Assembly: GCA_008802785.1 (NCBI GenBank)
Contig: VUYT01000028.1
Span: forward strand, 203,404-267,403
Origin: Symmetrospora coprosmae
Lineage: Eukaryota > Basidiomycota > Cystobasidiomycetes > Symmetrosporaceae
Length of the DNA: 64,000 nt
Reading direction: 5' to 3'
The translations under genes were made by a program, and so were the position numbers. Under the pieces are notes generated by a model. The model did not search any database. It was not told the origin of the DNA and was given only the letters and a program-made list of their open reading frames with translations. Numbering within the stretch: the stretch's first letter is position 1; each line of letters begins with the position of its first letter. Shown here piece by piece: positions 10,342-19,892 of the stretch.

Positions 10342-11851
10342 CTACCACCCACTCTTGTCCACGCTCTGCTTGAAATTGCCCTGCGCTACAATCTTTGTCC
10401 AGAGGGCCGTCTCTTCTGACAAGCTGGCCTTCTTCTCGCCAGCTCCGGCACTACCAGACGAGGCACCTTCGACTGTCTTGCCGAGCGCCGCGTTCCAATT
10501 CAGCTCCCGCTGATACTGACCGTGCAGGGCGCCCTTGAGCCGGGCAGGCAGGCGCTTGGCGAGGTCTGCCTTGGCTCGCGGACTGACGTCCTGTCGTATG
10601 CTGCCGGAGCCTTCTGGACCCATGAACGAGATGTGCTTGTGGAACGAGCGGAGGATGGGCTGGTACAGGCGCTGGAACTGCTCGCCTTGCGCTGCGACAA
10701 TATTCTTGACTTTGTTCGGGTTCTCGCCGACCGCCATGCGGAAATCGCCTCGGTAGCTGAGGGCGGCTACCTCGGTGTAGAGATCCTCCTCGCTGAACGT
10801 CTCGGGCAGCAGCAGGAGTGCAGTCCGTACCGCGCTCGAGAGGTTGACCTGCGCAGCGAGGCGGGCGCGCGGCTCGTCCCGGAGCACGCGCACAGGCTTG
10901 TGCAGCCTGCCTGCGAGATACAGCGTCTCCCAATCGAGCAAGTCTCGCACGAGGCTATCGACGGATACGACGCCATACTTGATGATGCGACCGCGCACCA
11001 GGCACTCGACATTGAACCAGACCGAAGCGCCCACGCGCGTCTGCAAGATGCTGATGATATTGGAGCCCAGCATGCGCGCGAGGAGTGAGTAGTGCTCCTT
11101 GTTCTGATGTATGTTGAGCGCGTGCCAGTGGCTTGGGTGAGACACGGCAAAGACGAAGTCGAGCATGGGCTTGTCCTGCGGCAGGGGCTGGAATCAGCCG
11201 CACGCATTTTCCGGCGGGCAGAAGAGCATGCAGACATGCCTTGTCCGAGTACCCTGCCTGTTTCAATACTCCGCTCCCGTACGCAAACGCATACCGGATA
11301 GGCGCGCGGAAGTGAGCAACGATGGACTCGAGGTCGCGCTGAAGCTCTTCGTCCGCTCCCTGCAGCCCTCCCTCCAGCCCCACGCCCTGATTGAGTGCAC
11401 GCGCATCCTGATTGTGCCCGAATGTATCAGGAAGATCCGGCGCATATGCAGCATGCTGCGGAGATCCGGGCGGAGGCGGTTGCCGGCTCGCTACGCTGCG
11501 GGACAGCGGCGCACTCGAGCTGGCGTCTTTGCCAGAGCTGGCCGAGGAAGAGACCGTGGAAGAAGTCCTTGATGGCGAGGCTGTCGAGGTCAGACCAGGT
11601 GCTGTGGATAACGGCGGAGGTGGTGGTGGTCCGGCGAAGTTGTTGTGCCAGTACTCGCGAGCTTCGCTGGCGTAGGTCCGGCGTGCACACGGAAAAGCAG
11701 CAGCAACAGCCGGAGCGTTGTAGCCTAGTCTGCGCGCATGAGACCGTGCAGACGTGCTGGCTGCGGTGGGACCGAAGCGACCCGCTGCTGCTGCTGCTGC
11801 TGCTGCCGTACTAGCTGCTGCTGCCGTGCCTGCTACCGACCATGCCGTCAT
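10342..11851 (-). CDS. TAM41: Mitochondrial CDP-diacylglycerol synthase (phosphatidate cytidylyltransferase)
   Basis: TAM41/Mmp37 makes CDP-diacylglycerol from phosphatidic acid and CTP on the matrix face of the inner membrane, the first committed step to cardiolipin. Exon 1 (11240-11851) has an Ala/Arg/Ser-rich presequence with no acidic residues, then a proline-rich linker and the nucleotidyltransferase signature FAYGSGVLKQAG. Exon 2 (10342-11175) continues with DKPMLDFVFAVSHPSHWHAL, then KYGVVSVDSLVRDLLDWETL, the family hallmark YLAGRLHKPV, and ENPNKVKNIV. The total is about 481 aa, the extra length being the N-terminal linker. The only junction that keeps frame and conserved residues is a GC..AG intron, 11176-11239, with an AAG|GCATGT donor. 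Confidence 0.9.
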
Positions 11852-12244
11852 TCTGCAGGGGAGCAAGCTACAAGGAAGCTGCGGGAGACGAGGCGCGGCG
11901 CGTCAATGGAGGCTTGAGGTCAGACCGCATAATCTGGCACTTTTCGCTCACCGGTCCTGCCATGGCATCTTACGCTCGTGCAGCTTCGTGTCCAGTCGGA
12001 GCTGCGGCAAGGGGGCATTCTCGTACAGCTTCATCCATCCGGACTGTCATCCCTCACACAGCTGCAGCGCATGCACTGCCTCTATTGCTTGCACAGACCC
12101 GCTGACAACAGGCTGCTGGAAAGTACGAATGGGTGAGAGGTCTACGAGTACAGGACAAGGTCATCCGGCGGCGCGTCTGGCCGACAGGCAGGTGTTAAGG
12201 CTACATGGAACTGCGTTGAGGAACATGCTTGAGTTGCGCTTTGT
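11852..12244. other. Intergenic, 5' of TAM41
   Basis: 393 bp between the TAM41 start codon and the stop of the next minus-strand gene. No supported coding frame was seen. It should hold the TAM41 promoter. A (CTG)n tract near 11780-11806 lies inside TAM41 exon 1, encoding part of the Ala-rich presequence, and is not part of this gap. Confidence 0.4.
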
Positions 12245-13210
12245 CTAAATTTGCCAAGGCCCGGCATCGTAGTCCTTCTGGCATTTTGTGAGGAGGTCGA
12301 CCGCGGGAGTGATGAAGTCGCCTCCTGGTTGTGGAGTAGAGGTCAGGTACGTCCGCGCAAGCGGTGATTGCTCCTACGATCCGATCGAATAGTATGTCAA
12401 CGTTTGCCTACAGTGCGGTCCTGATCAAGCCGGGACACCCACCTTGCAAGCCGAGGTGATACTCTGGTACAGCTCCGCGAGGGCAGGATGTTCGGCAATC
12501 GGGCCTCCGATGCCGATGCAATGGCTGCCAAGAGAGGAGCGATGCATCATTTAGTACGAGTGTACGCACTGCTAATCTTTGACAGTCAGCGCAGCTAGAC
12601 TTACTGTCGGCGAGCGCCGAGCAGGGAGCGCATCTGCTCCAAACTGCGTTGATTTTCCGAGGAGACACTGTAGAGGGGCGTGGTCGGACGACACCGTCAG
12701 CTCAGCACAAGGAGCTGAGAAGGCCTTCCTCCCGATGGCCGAGTGCCGTCGAAGAACAAGGACGCACAAAAGGCAGGACAAGTCGATGGCGAGCTCGTCC
12801 CGGACGCCGGATAGCAGCTCGAGTACGAATTCCTTCACGCTTTCGGGCTCGACGAACTCGGATATGAGCGGGTGGTGCGTGTCGAGCATGATCATGAGTA
12901 CTCGAACTTGTTGTACTTCGGGCGACGGCAGAGTCAGAGCAGTCGAGACCGAGTCGACGCTCGTAAAGGAGGAAGACGAAGGTGAGTGGAGGGCGGGCGA
13001 GCTTGTCGGAGAATACCACGTCGTTTGCGAGGGCGAGTAGCGCCCTGCAGCATTGGCTGATGTGGAGGCCGATGAGAGGTTGCTGCTGCGGTGACGTCGG
13101 CGCTCGGCTCTGCCTGCGTCTGTGCTGCCTGCGCTGCTCCTTCGGCTGCCGCTGCTCCCGCTCCTCCTGATCTCGGAGGCCATGCCATCCTGGTGATGAT
13201 ACTGGTTCAT
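12245..13210 (-). CDS. Unrecognised protein, Ser-rich N-terminus and compact C-terminal domain
   Basis: Four exons fit phases: 12768-13210, 12605-12667, 12439-12524 and 12245-12324, giving about 223 aa. The first ~110 residues are Ser/Ala/Arg-rich. The rest looks globular: VLMIMLDTHHPLISEFVEPE, LLSGVRDELAIDLSCL, LEQMRSLLGARR, HCIGIGGPIAEHPALAELYQ, then GGDFITPAVDLLTKCQKDYD. I do not recognise the family. The third donor (GTGTCC, 12438) is weak and was chosen because only it keeps the C-terminal frame; a stronger GTGGGT lies four bases upstream in the transcript. A second long frame overlaps exon 1. Confidence 0.55.
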
Positions 13211-13487
13211 TGTAGGTGTTCTCTGTCCATGGCCATGCGAAGAACAAGGGTCGCAAAGGATAGCTGCAGGATGCTTCCTTCGCCGAGGATGAGAACAAGA
13301 AGAAGAGCTCGGAGTGAGGCATTTCATGACAGAGCGTAGGCGGAGCTCCGGGGCTGCACGTGCTCGACCTTGGCTGCGACTCACCGAGACCAAAGGCCAG
13401 AGAGGACGTGGTCAGCATCCTGCTAACGGCTGCTGTCATAGGATCAGTATGATACGTCACAAAGAGCTCTCTGTGCTGGCGCGAAGA

Positions 13488-13963
13488 TTACTGCTCGGGC
13501 ATGTCTGGCTCGCCGCCGCTCATGCCGGCGACCTCCAGCTGCAAGTCAAAGAAAGCTCCTGCGACCACAGCCCACTCGTCCGCAGCTTGGAGGCTGTGGG
13601 GCCTCTGCCGGACTTCCTGCACCCTCTGGCAGTGTATCTCGTATACTAGAATATCACTGATGCGATGGTACCGGATCGCCGACGAAGAACTAGCTGGCTG
13701 GACGTCCAGGCCCGTGGCTGAACCGGTTCGCAGCTGAACTTCAGCCCGGGCCTGCGAATGTTTGGGCAACAAGTGAACAGAGACTGACTACTGTATCGCA
13801 GTTGACGCTGACGCTATTCCAAAGACTCTCGATGTTCGTCCCCAAATACTCACCGATGCCCTTCTTTCCCGTTTTCACCTCGTGCACACCCAGATCTCTC
13901 AGCTCACCATACAGCCACTGCAAGACATTTCCCGGCTATCCAGCTCGTCGTCTGCCAAACCAT
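13488..13963 (-). CDS. Unrecognised conserved-looking protein; first exon possibly only the ATG
   Basis: Exon 13792-13917 encodes WLYGELRDLGVHEVKTGKKG followed by IGEYLGTNIESLW, and exon 13488-13733 encodes YHRISDILVYEIHCQRVQEV and EWAVVAGAFFDLQLEVAG. They join in phase 0 through a GTAGTC..CAG intron. No ATG lies in frame in the upstream exon because a TAG blocks it. The nearest workable start is ATG at 13961-13963, followed at once by a 43-nt intron ending TCTTGCAG, so exon 1 would be just the start codon. Length about 124 aa. I cannot name the family. The start codons of this gene and the divergent secreted-glycoprotein gene are only 46 bp apart. Confidence 0.5.
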
Positions 13964-14009
13964 TTGCTCAGCTCTCACTCCCCCGTCCCTTAGTAACACC
14001 GCCTGAATC

Positions 14010-15234
14010 ATGCCATCATACACAATCACCGCTGCAGCCCTCCTGGCCATCCCTGGAGCCTTCGCCTATGTCACTGGCGTCGACCCAGTGCACCCGCCGC
14101 ACCAGACCGAGGAGGGCCAGTACGGCTACAATGAGTCAGTTCAGTGTCGCTGTCGTTATAGGGGCAGTGGGAGCTGACAGAATGGCAATTTTAGCTGCTA
14201 CAAGTACCCAGACTCGCGAGACGCAAAGTGTCAGAGTAAGTGCTACCCACATCGCTGCGTCTTTAATTGCGGCAGCTGACCTACACGGTTTGTATAGCCG
14301 TCCACATCGAGTCTCTGGACGACTTGTCAGCGCATCTCAGGTTCCGATGTGCCCACTTGTGCGATCGCTGACGTTCCTCCTTGCCCTTGCAGCTGCCTAT
14401 GGGCGCCGCCGCAGTATGGCACTGTCGGCGACACTGAGCGGTACGAGGTGGCCTGGTGCACGAAAGCGCGCCACGGGGCGCGCCTCATACCCGCGGGTAC
14501 CATCACTGGCGCGCACGTGGTTCACACGAGCAAATACATTCAGATCACGGGCACGCTCAACCAGCGCAACCTCAACATTCCGGAGGGCGACAGCGGCGGA
14601 GAGCTCGACCCTTCTGGCGCGGATGGCAAGGGCAACCCCATCGGAGGGATTGTCGTGGGTCCGGGCAAGGACGGTAACATGATTCAGTTCAATCGCTGGA
14701 CGCAGTTCGTGGGCAGTAGTATGGTGAGCTACGGAGAATCCAGAGTGTGGGTGTGCAAGGGCACGCGCTGACTTGTCTCGCCCGACAGTTCTGCATTCGC
14801 GCGTGCTACCCCGGCGGCGACGATTACAAGATGTGCGAGCACATCTACGACACGGAAGGCTGCGAATGTGAGTAGCACCAGGTACTGCCGATCCATCCGT
14901 CTCATCGACTGACAAGCAACGCTATCACAGGGAACATGCCCGCAAACTACGACTCCGGCACATTCGAGTCCTGCCAAGGGGACAATGACCAGCCCATGTG
15001 GGTCATGACTCTCTGAATCGTCCGCTAAAAGTGACTAGCAACTGATGAGCCGTTTGATTCCTCCACAGGGGCGTCTACCGTCAGCCTGACGGCAGCGAGA
15101 GCACCTTCCATCACGGCGATGCCCACACTCCCGGCCCGCACCCCGCCGCAGCTTCGTCACAGTGCACGCGGGAATCGACCATCCCTCCTGCTTCCTACCC
15201 TACTGGCATGAGCAAGGTCAAGCGCATGGTCTAG
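14010..15234 (+). CDS. Secreted macrofage-activating-glycoprotein (MAG) family protein
   Basis: Seven exons join in phase: 14010-14134, 14195-14235, 14298-14325, 14393-14723, 14789-14867, 14931-14997 and 15069-15234, giving 278 aa. A signal peptide is visible (TITAAALLAIPGAFA). The conserved fungal MAG core is present: DTERYEVAWCT, RLIPAGTITGAHVVHTSKYI, LNIPEGDSGGELDP, GNPIGGIVVG, then CEHIYDTEGCEWNMPANYD. At least ten Cys suggest disulfides. Homologues in other basidiomycetes are secreted or wall glycoproteins of unclear biochemical role. The C-terminus lacks an obvious hydrophobic GPI-anchor tail. The very small exons (41 and 28 nt) are typical of basidiomycete secreted genes. Confidence 0.85.
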
Positions 15235-15696
15235 ATCCGGTTCGGGCGCATTCTCCATACCCAGGCTATCCTTTCCATTTCTAGCGTCGTTGCAGTTTCG
15301 GCTTCCAGCAGCGCTTTCTGCAGACCGCATCTGTTGTAACATTATGCCATGATCTACTTTGCAATGTCGTGTGCGAGACAACACGTCGCCTGAACGATCT
15401 GCCAGTGACAGCCTGCCGGCCATACCTCGGGCTTTACGCTCTGACCCAAAGATGGCAGCAACAACATCAACGCCGGCCGATGTAGCCCCGCTGCCGAAAA
15501 GTATACATCGACAGGTCAGATGTAACCATATCCATATCTGCCAACTAACGCTTCGCCTTGCCGACGGATAGCCATCTTCTCGTCGGAAACATGTCTGACT
15601 CGCGGATATTGCGAGGTCTCGAAGACGCGAACGCCAAAGAGTCATAAGCTATATTACGGTGCGCGGCCTCCTCTACCGCACTAGGGGCGTCTTTCT
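15235..15696. other. Intergenic
   Basis: 462 bp between the MAG-type gene and the hydrolase start. No coding frame with family-like or compositional support was seen. The minus-strand frame 15157-15645 overlaps the last MAG exon and is a shadow. Confidence 0.4.
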
Positions 15697-17064
15697 ATGC
15701 TCACGATGTGGACGCTATGCGTCTGCCCGTGCGTCCGTCCCGACCTCCCTCTCACCGGACATCCTCCAGAGATTCACGGCCCGCGCAATGCGAACGGCGA
15801 TAAGGACCCATCTGCACGGCTCGTCTTCATCATGGGTCTGAACAACAGTTGCTTCGGCTGGCACAATCAGATCCGGCATTTTGGCCCAAAAGCCGGGTTC
15901 CAGTCGTTAGTGGTCGACAACCGCGGTGTCGGGCTGTCGGACGTGCCGAGCGGCGTGTACAAGACGTCCGAGATGGCGTGCGACCTGCACGAGCTGCTGG
16001 ATCACGTTGGCTAGACCGAGGCGCGCAGCCTGCACGTTGTGGGCGTCAGCATGGGCGGGTAAGCCGCTTCGCCTATCAAGCTGTCATTGCGATGTCTGCT
16101 CAACGGCTACTCGCCTGTCCAGAATGATCGCGCAGGAACTGGCCACGCTCATACCTGACCGGATAGCATCGCTCGTGCTTACGTCCACAACAGCTGGCAA
16201 CACGCGAGATGTCGCTCCGGTAGGTCCTGGCCTTCACGGACAAGCCCGGCAGCACTGTCCCCGGGTTACACCGCCTCACCTTACCTCTTATCCCTGCCCT
16301 ATGCTAGCTGCCCGCACTCAAGATGTTCAGCAAGCTCATGTTTGTCCGCAACTCAGAGGCCATGGTCCGCATCGTCATCGATGGGCTATACCCGGTAGCA
16401 TGGCTAGAAGCGCCCGACTCGCAGACTGGCCAGGGCACCAACCGGGATCGCATCACAAAGGTGAGCTGGAGGTGCAAGCTTCCGGGCGCAAGGGTCATGC
16501 TGAGGGGGGCTGCGTTGGCCGCAGGAATTCCTGCACCGGCACTCAATCACGCGGCAGCAGACGCTGGCAGGGCGACTCTACCAGACTTATGCGGCTCTGT
16601 GAGTGCACTTCCCAACCTTGCAGCCCTCTCCGGCCTGACTCCCTCCCGGCACTGGCGCAGGGGTCACTACCTCTCGCCGGAGAGGCTGCTGCAAATCAGC
16701 AAGGTTGTCCCCAAGATCACCATCCTGACCGGCGATCTGGACGAGATAATTGACCCGCAGCGCTCCCGGGATCTAGAGCGCTTTCTCCCAGTCAGTCTTG
16801 CTGATCAGCTTGCGCTGTCGAGCAGGTACGCTAACAGCGGTTTGTGTGTGCTCCAAAGGGCGGCGAATACGTACTCTTCGAGGGAGGCGGCCAGTGAGTC
16901 GGATCACCGGTCTACATCTCGAATCTACCGTATATGAGCGCTGATCGCGTTAGGTATTCTGGCGCAGTGCCATCGTGTCGCAGTTTTCGGACCGCTACAA
17001 CGCAACCCTCGAAAGAATCGTGGCAGAGGCGCAGTCTCGGGTCAGCAGCTCGACTCGCTCATGA
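15697..17064 (+). pseudogene. Alpha/beta-hydrolase gene with in-frame TAG before the nucleophile elbow
   Basis: Seven exons (15697-16058, 16123-16219, 16308-16460, 16525-16598, 16661-16790, 16859-16893, 16968-17064) would encode about 315 aa of a typical fungal alpha/beta-hydrolase. It has the oxyanion-strand block LVFIMGLNNSCFGWHNQI, VVDNRGVGLSD, nucleophile elbow VVGVSMGG with catalytic Ser, LVLTSTTAG, the acid-residue strand ITILTGDLDEII, and a catalytic-His region EGGGHAIVSQF. The only lesion seen is TAG at 16012-16014, in the sequence DHVG-stop-TEARS, where relatives usually carry Trp (TGG). All later introns and frames are intact, so this is a very recent pseudogene, a sequencing error or a readthrough codon. 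Substrate unknown. The start codon is uncertain. Confidence 0.65.
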
Positions 17065-17244
17065 GCGAAGGAGCCGTGAGCAGCAGTTGTGCGCGTAGAG
17101 CTGTGTTTGCTTTCACTTTCTCGGTCTGGTTCTTGTACACAGAAGACACTGCATCACCCTGGCTGTACAGGCTCATTGTTCGGTTGTTGTCGGTCGTCGG
17201 GAGTGCTGTTGTTTGTAATATACTGTGTCGCGGCAGCAGTAGCT

Positions 17245-17905
17245 TCAGAAGCCGGCTGGTCGGACGCCGTCAGACTGAGGCTGTCCTGGTTGTCCGCCAC
17301 CGAGCATCTGCGGAGGTCGGGATCAGGAGGAAGGGTGGGTGGGTAAGTGAGAGCACGATGCATATAGGCAAGAGTGGTTCGGCCAGACGCACCTGCTGTT
17401 GACCCTGTTGCTGTGCAAGGAGCTCTCCTTCCTGCTGGATGAGCATGGACTCGTTCTCGATGCTGAGCGCGAGGGGCAGGACGACGAGGAGTGCGCTGGT
17501 GGTGACGACCCAGACCGCATTTCCCGCGAGCTTGCCGCCCCAGAATGTCCACGAGGTGGTGGTGTTCCACGTCGCTGCAATCTTCTGCCGCGTCGCGGGG
17601 CTGACCATGTCGCGGAGGGCGTAGAGGCGGTCGCCGAGCGTCTCGTCGGCCGGGTTGTACAGCCGCAGTGCGCGCTCGAGCTCTTTGTCGTCGCTGTCGC
17701 TCAGGTCCGAGCCGGCGTCCGAGAGCGCGTCGGATCCTTCCTCCTCGGTGACGACTGTTGGGGGCGGACGTACAATGTGTGAGCCCAAGGTCAGCTCTTT
17801 CGGCGGGCGGGAGGCCTGCGCGGGGGAGGAACGCACATCCAGAGCTCGCATCGTCGTCCTCGACAAAGGCAGAGCCTCGTCCTGAGGTGCCCTGCTGCTG
17901 GACAT
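17245..17905 (-). CDS. TOM22: Mitochondrial import receptor subunit Tom22
   Basis: Tom22 is the central receptor and organiser of the TOM translocase in the outer mitochondrial membrane. Exon 1 (17393-17905) encodes an acidic cytosolic domain (EEEGSDALSDAGSDLSDSDD) that binds presequences, then the family core ETLGDRLYALRDMVSPATRQ and a single tail-anchored membrane segment (AVWVVTTSALLVVLPLALSI). A Gln-rich intermembrane-space tail follows. A phase 0 intron (GTGCGT..CGCAG) leads to a 63-nt exon (17245-17307) ending MLGGGQPGQPQSDGVRPAGF. Total 191 aa, slightly longer than the yeast protein. It is transcribed divergently from MAK16, with 413 bp between start codons. Confidence 0.92.
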
Positions 17906-18318
17906 CCGAGATTCTGACCCTGTGTCGTTCGGGATGCACGATGACGGGTGGAAACGGCAGCAGCAAAGCCGGCGTCAGCTCAGCTCCATCGGTCCGGCCT
18001 GGATGAGGCTCAGATCTGGACTGACATGGCTGTTTGGCTGTTGAGGTGAGGATGCTATGTGAATGACGGTGTTGGCGGATGGGAGGAGAGAGAGCGCTGC
18101 CTGCACCGTGACGATGGAGCTCCCGCTCTCTCCCGTGCGAGAAGGCGGCAGCAAGGAATTTCAGAGGGGATCCCCTAAACGGCACTCTCTCCTCCCATCC
18201 ACACACGATACACACAAGGACACGACAGCGTCCAGACAGCGCATTCGTGCAGTGTAGTAACCCCCGCCGCGATACATCCGCCCGAGCTCTCCCAAGCGCT
18301 GAGCTCGTGCCGTCGAAA
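17906..18318. other. Shared divergent promoter region TOM22/MAK16
   Basis: 413 bp between two start codons facing away from each other. No coding frame is supported here. The long minus frame that runs through it (17154-18380) is compositional read-through of the TOM22 antisense region. Confidence 0.4.
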
Positions 18319-19699
18319 ATGGTCAGCAAATTTGGCCTCTGCTGTGGTCGTGGCCTGGCTGGACGGGGCTGGCACGGCATCTGGACACTGCACAGCTAGC
18401 TAACTGACGTTACTATCTCCTCGCTTCGTCTGTCGCGCCATCCAGGCCAGCGACGAGCTCATCTGGCAGTCGTGAGTACGATTGGACTGCTCCGGCTCGG
18501 TAGGCAGTTCGGTGGCTGAACCCACTCTGCGGCGCCTCTGACAGCATCGGACCGCGCGACTCGCAGGCATTCTGTTCCTACAAGGTCAAGTGAGTGTGCA
18601 GCCGCTATGCCTTGCTCCCTTCTTGCTGCTGCAAGGCTGGGCCAGTTGCATAGCGCTCTCCAGCTCGACGGACAGCATCCAGACTAAACCACGTGCACGC
18701 TCACAAACCCCCTTCCCACCTGCAGAACCGTCACGCAAAACTTCTGCAAGAATGCCTACAACGTCTCTGGTCTGTGCTCACGGCAGGCGTGTCCTCTTGC
18801 GAACGCCAAATACGCCACGGTGCGAGAGATGGAAGGTGGGCGATCGTTCACTTGCTCCTACAAGCGAACCGCAGCCTCTGACAGGCAAAACCTGCCTCGC
18901 AACAGGCACGCTGTATCTGTGCATGAAGACGCCTGAGCGCGCGCACACGCCTGCAAAGATGTGGGAGCGCGTCAAGCTCTCGAACGACTACGCCAAGGCG
19001 CTCGAGCAGATTGACACGGAGCTGCAGTACTGGCCGTCGTTCCTGATCCACAAGTGCAAGCAGCGCACGACAAAGATTGTGCAGTACCTCATCAAGATGC
19101 GCAAGCTGCGCACGCGCGAGGGCGGGCAGCTCGTCCCCGTCAAGCGCAAGCTCGAGCGGCGCGAAAAAGCCCGCGAGGGGAAGGCGCTCGCCGCCGCCAA
19201 GCTCGAAAAGAACCTGGAGAAGGAGCTCGTCGCCCGCCTCAAGAGCCGCGCGTACGGTGACATGCCCCTCAACGTCAACGAGGACGTCTGGCAGGCCGTC
19301 CTCGAGCGCGAGCGCCTCGAGGCAGAGAAGGAGGGCGAAGAGGCGCTCGAGCTCGAGGAGGACGACGACGACCTGCTCAGCGACGAGCTCGACGAGGAAG
19401 AGGATGAGGAAGAGGGCGAGTTTGAGGAGGAGAGGGAGTTCATCGAGGATCTCGAGGAGAGCGACCTCGAAGACATGGAGGACTTTGATGAGGATGATGA
19501 TGAGGACGACGACGACAACGACGACGAGAGCGACGATGACGATGCGGCGCAGGATGCAAAGGGCAAGGGCAAGCGAGCAGCAGTGCCCGACCGCAAGAGG
19601 AAGCCAATGCCTCCGCCGCACAAGCGGCCAAAGAGGGGCGCGCAGATTGAGGTCGAGTACGAGATGGAGGGACCGGCGAGGGAGCGCATCCTTGCCTGA
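18319..19699 (+). CDS. MAK16: Ribosome biogenesis factor Mak16 (60S subunit)
   Basis: Mak16 is a nucleolar factor needed for early 60S maturation. Exons 18446-18471, 18545-18589, 18726-18835 and 18906-19699 encode the conserved order: [56 protein letters not shown], then [20 protein letters not shown] and [21 protein letters not shown] basic KRKLERREK block and an acidic Asp/Glu-rich C-terminal tail follow, as in the family (about 325 aa). Four Cys near the N-terminus match the expected zinc-like cluster. No ATG lies in exon 2. The best start is ATG 18319-18321, followed directly by an intron GTCAGC..CCATCCAG with a CTAAC branch site, making exon 1 a bare start codon. Confidence 0.92.
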
Positions 19700-19892
19700 G
19701 GATGGTCCCGTCATGACGCCATCAGACTTGTTCCGTTTCACCTGCTTGTTGTACTGCGCTGCCCGCAAAGCACGATGCCCCTGAGATTCCATGCTGCTAC
19801 AAATAATGCCTTCATATATCCCCACATCTGTGGTCTCGATTAGCAGATGCGTCGCGCGGGTGAGAGCCTCACTACAGAAGTATAACAACAGA

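Noticed and set aside
16894-16967. Suspected second lesion (frameshift) in the alpha/beta-hydrolase near its last exon
   Set aside because: Using the acceptor GGCGCAG at 16967 instead of TTAG at 16954 restores frame and gives the expected GGGHAIVSQF.
17154-18380. 408-aa minus ORF across TOM22 and its promoter
   Set aside because: Out of frame with TOM22 exon 1 and rich in Arg/Pro/His with no domain; TOM22 explains the locus.
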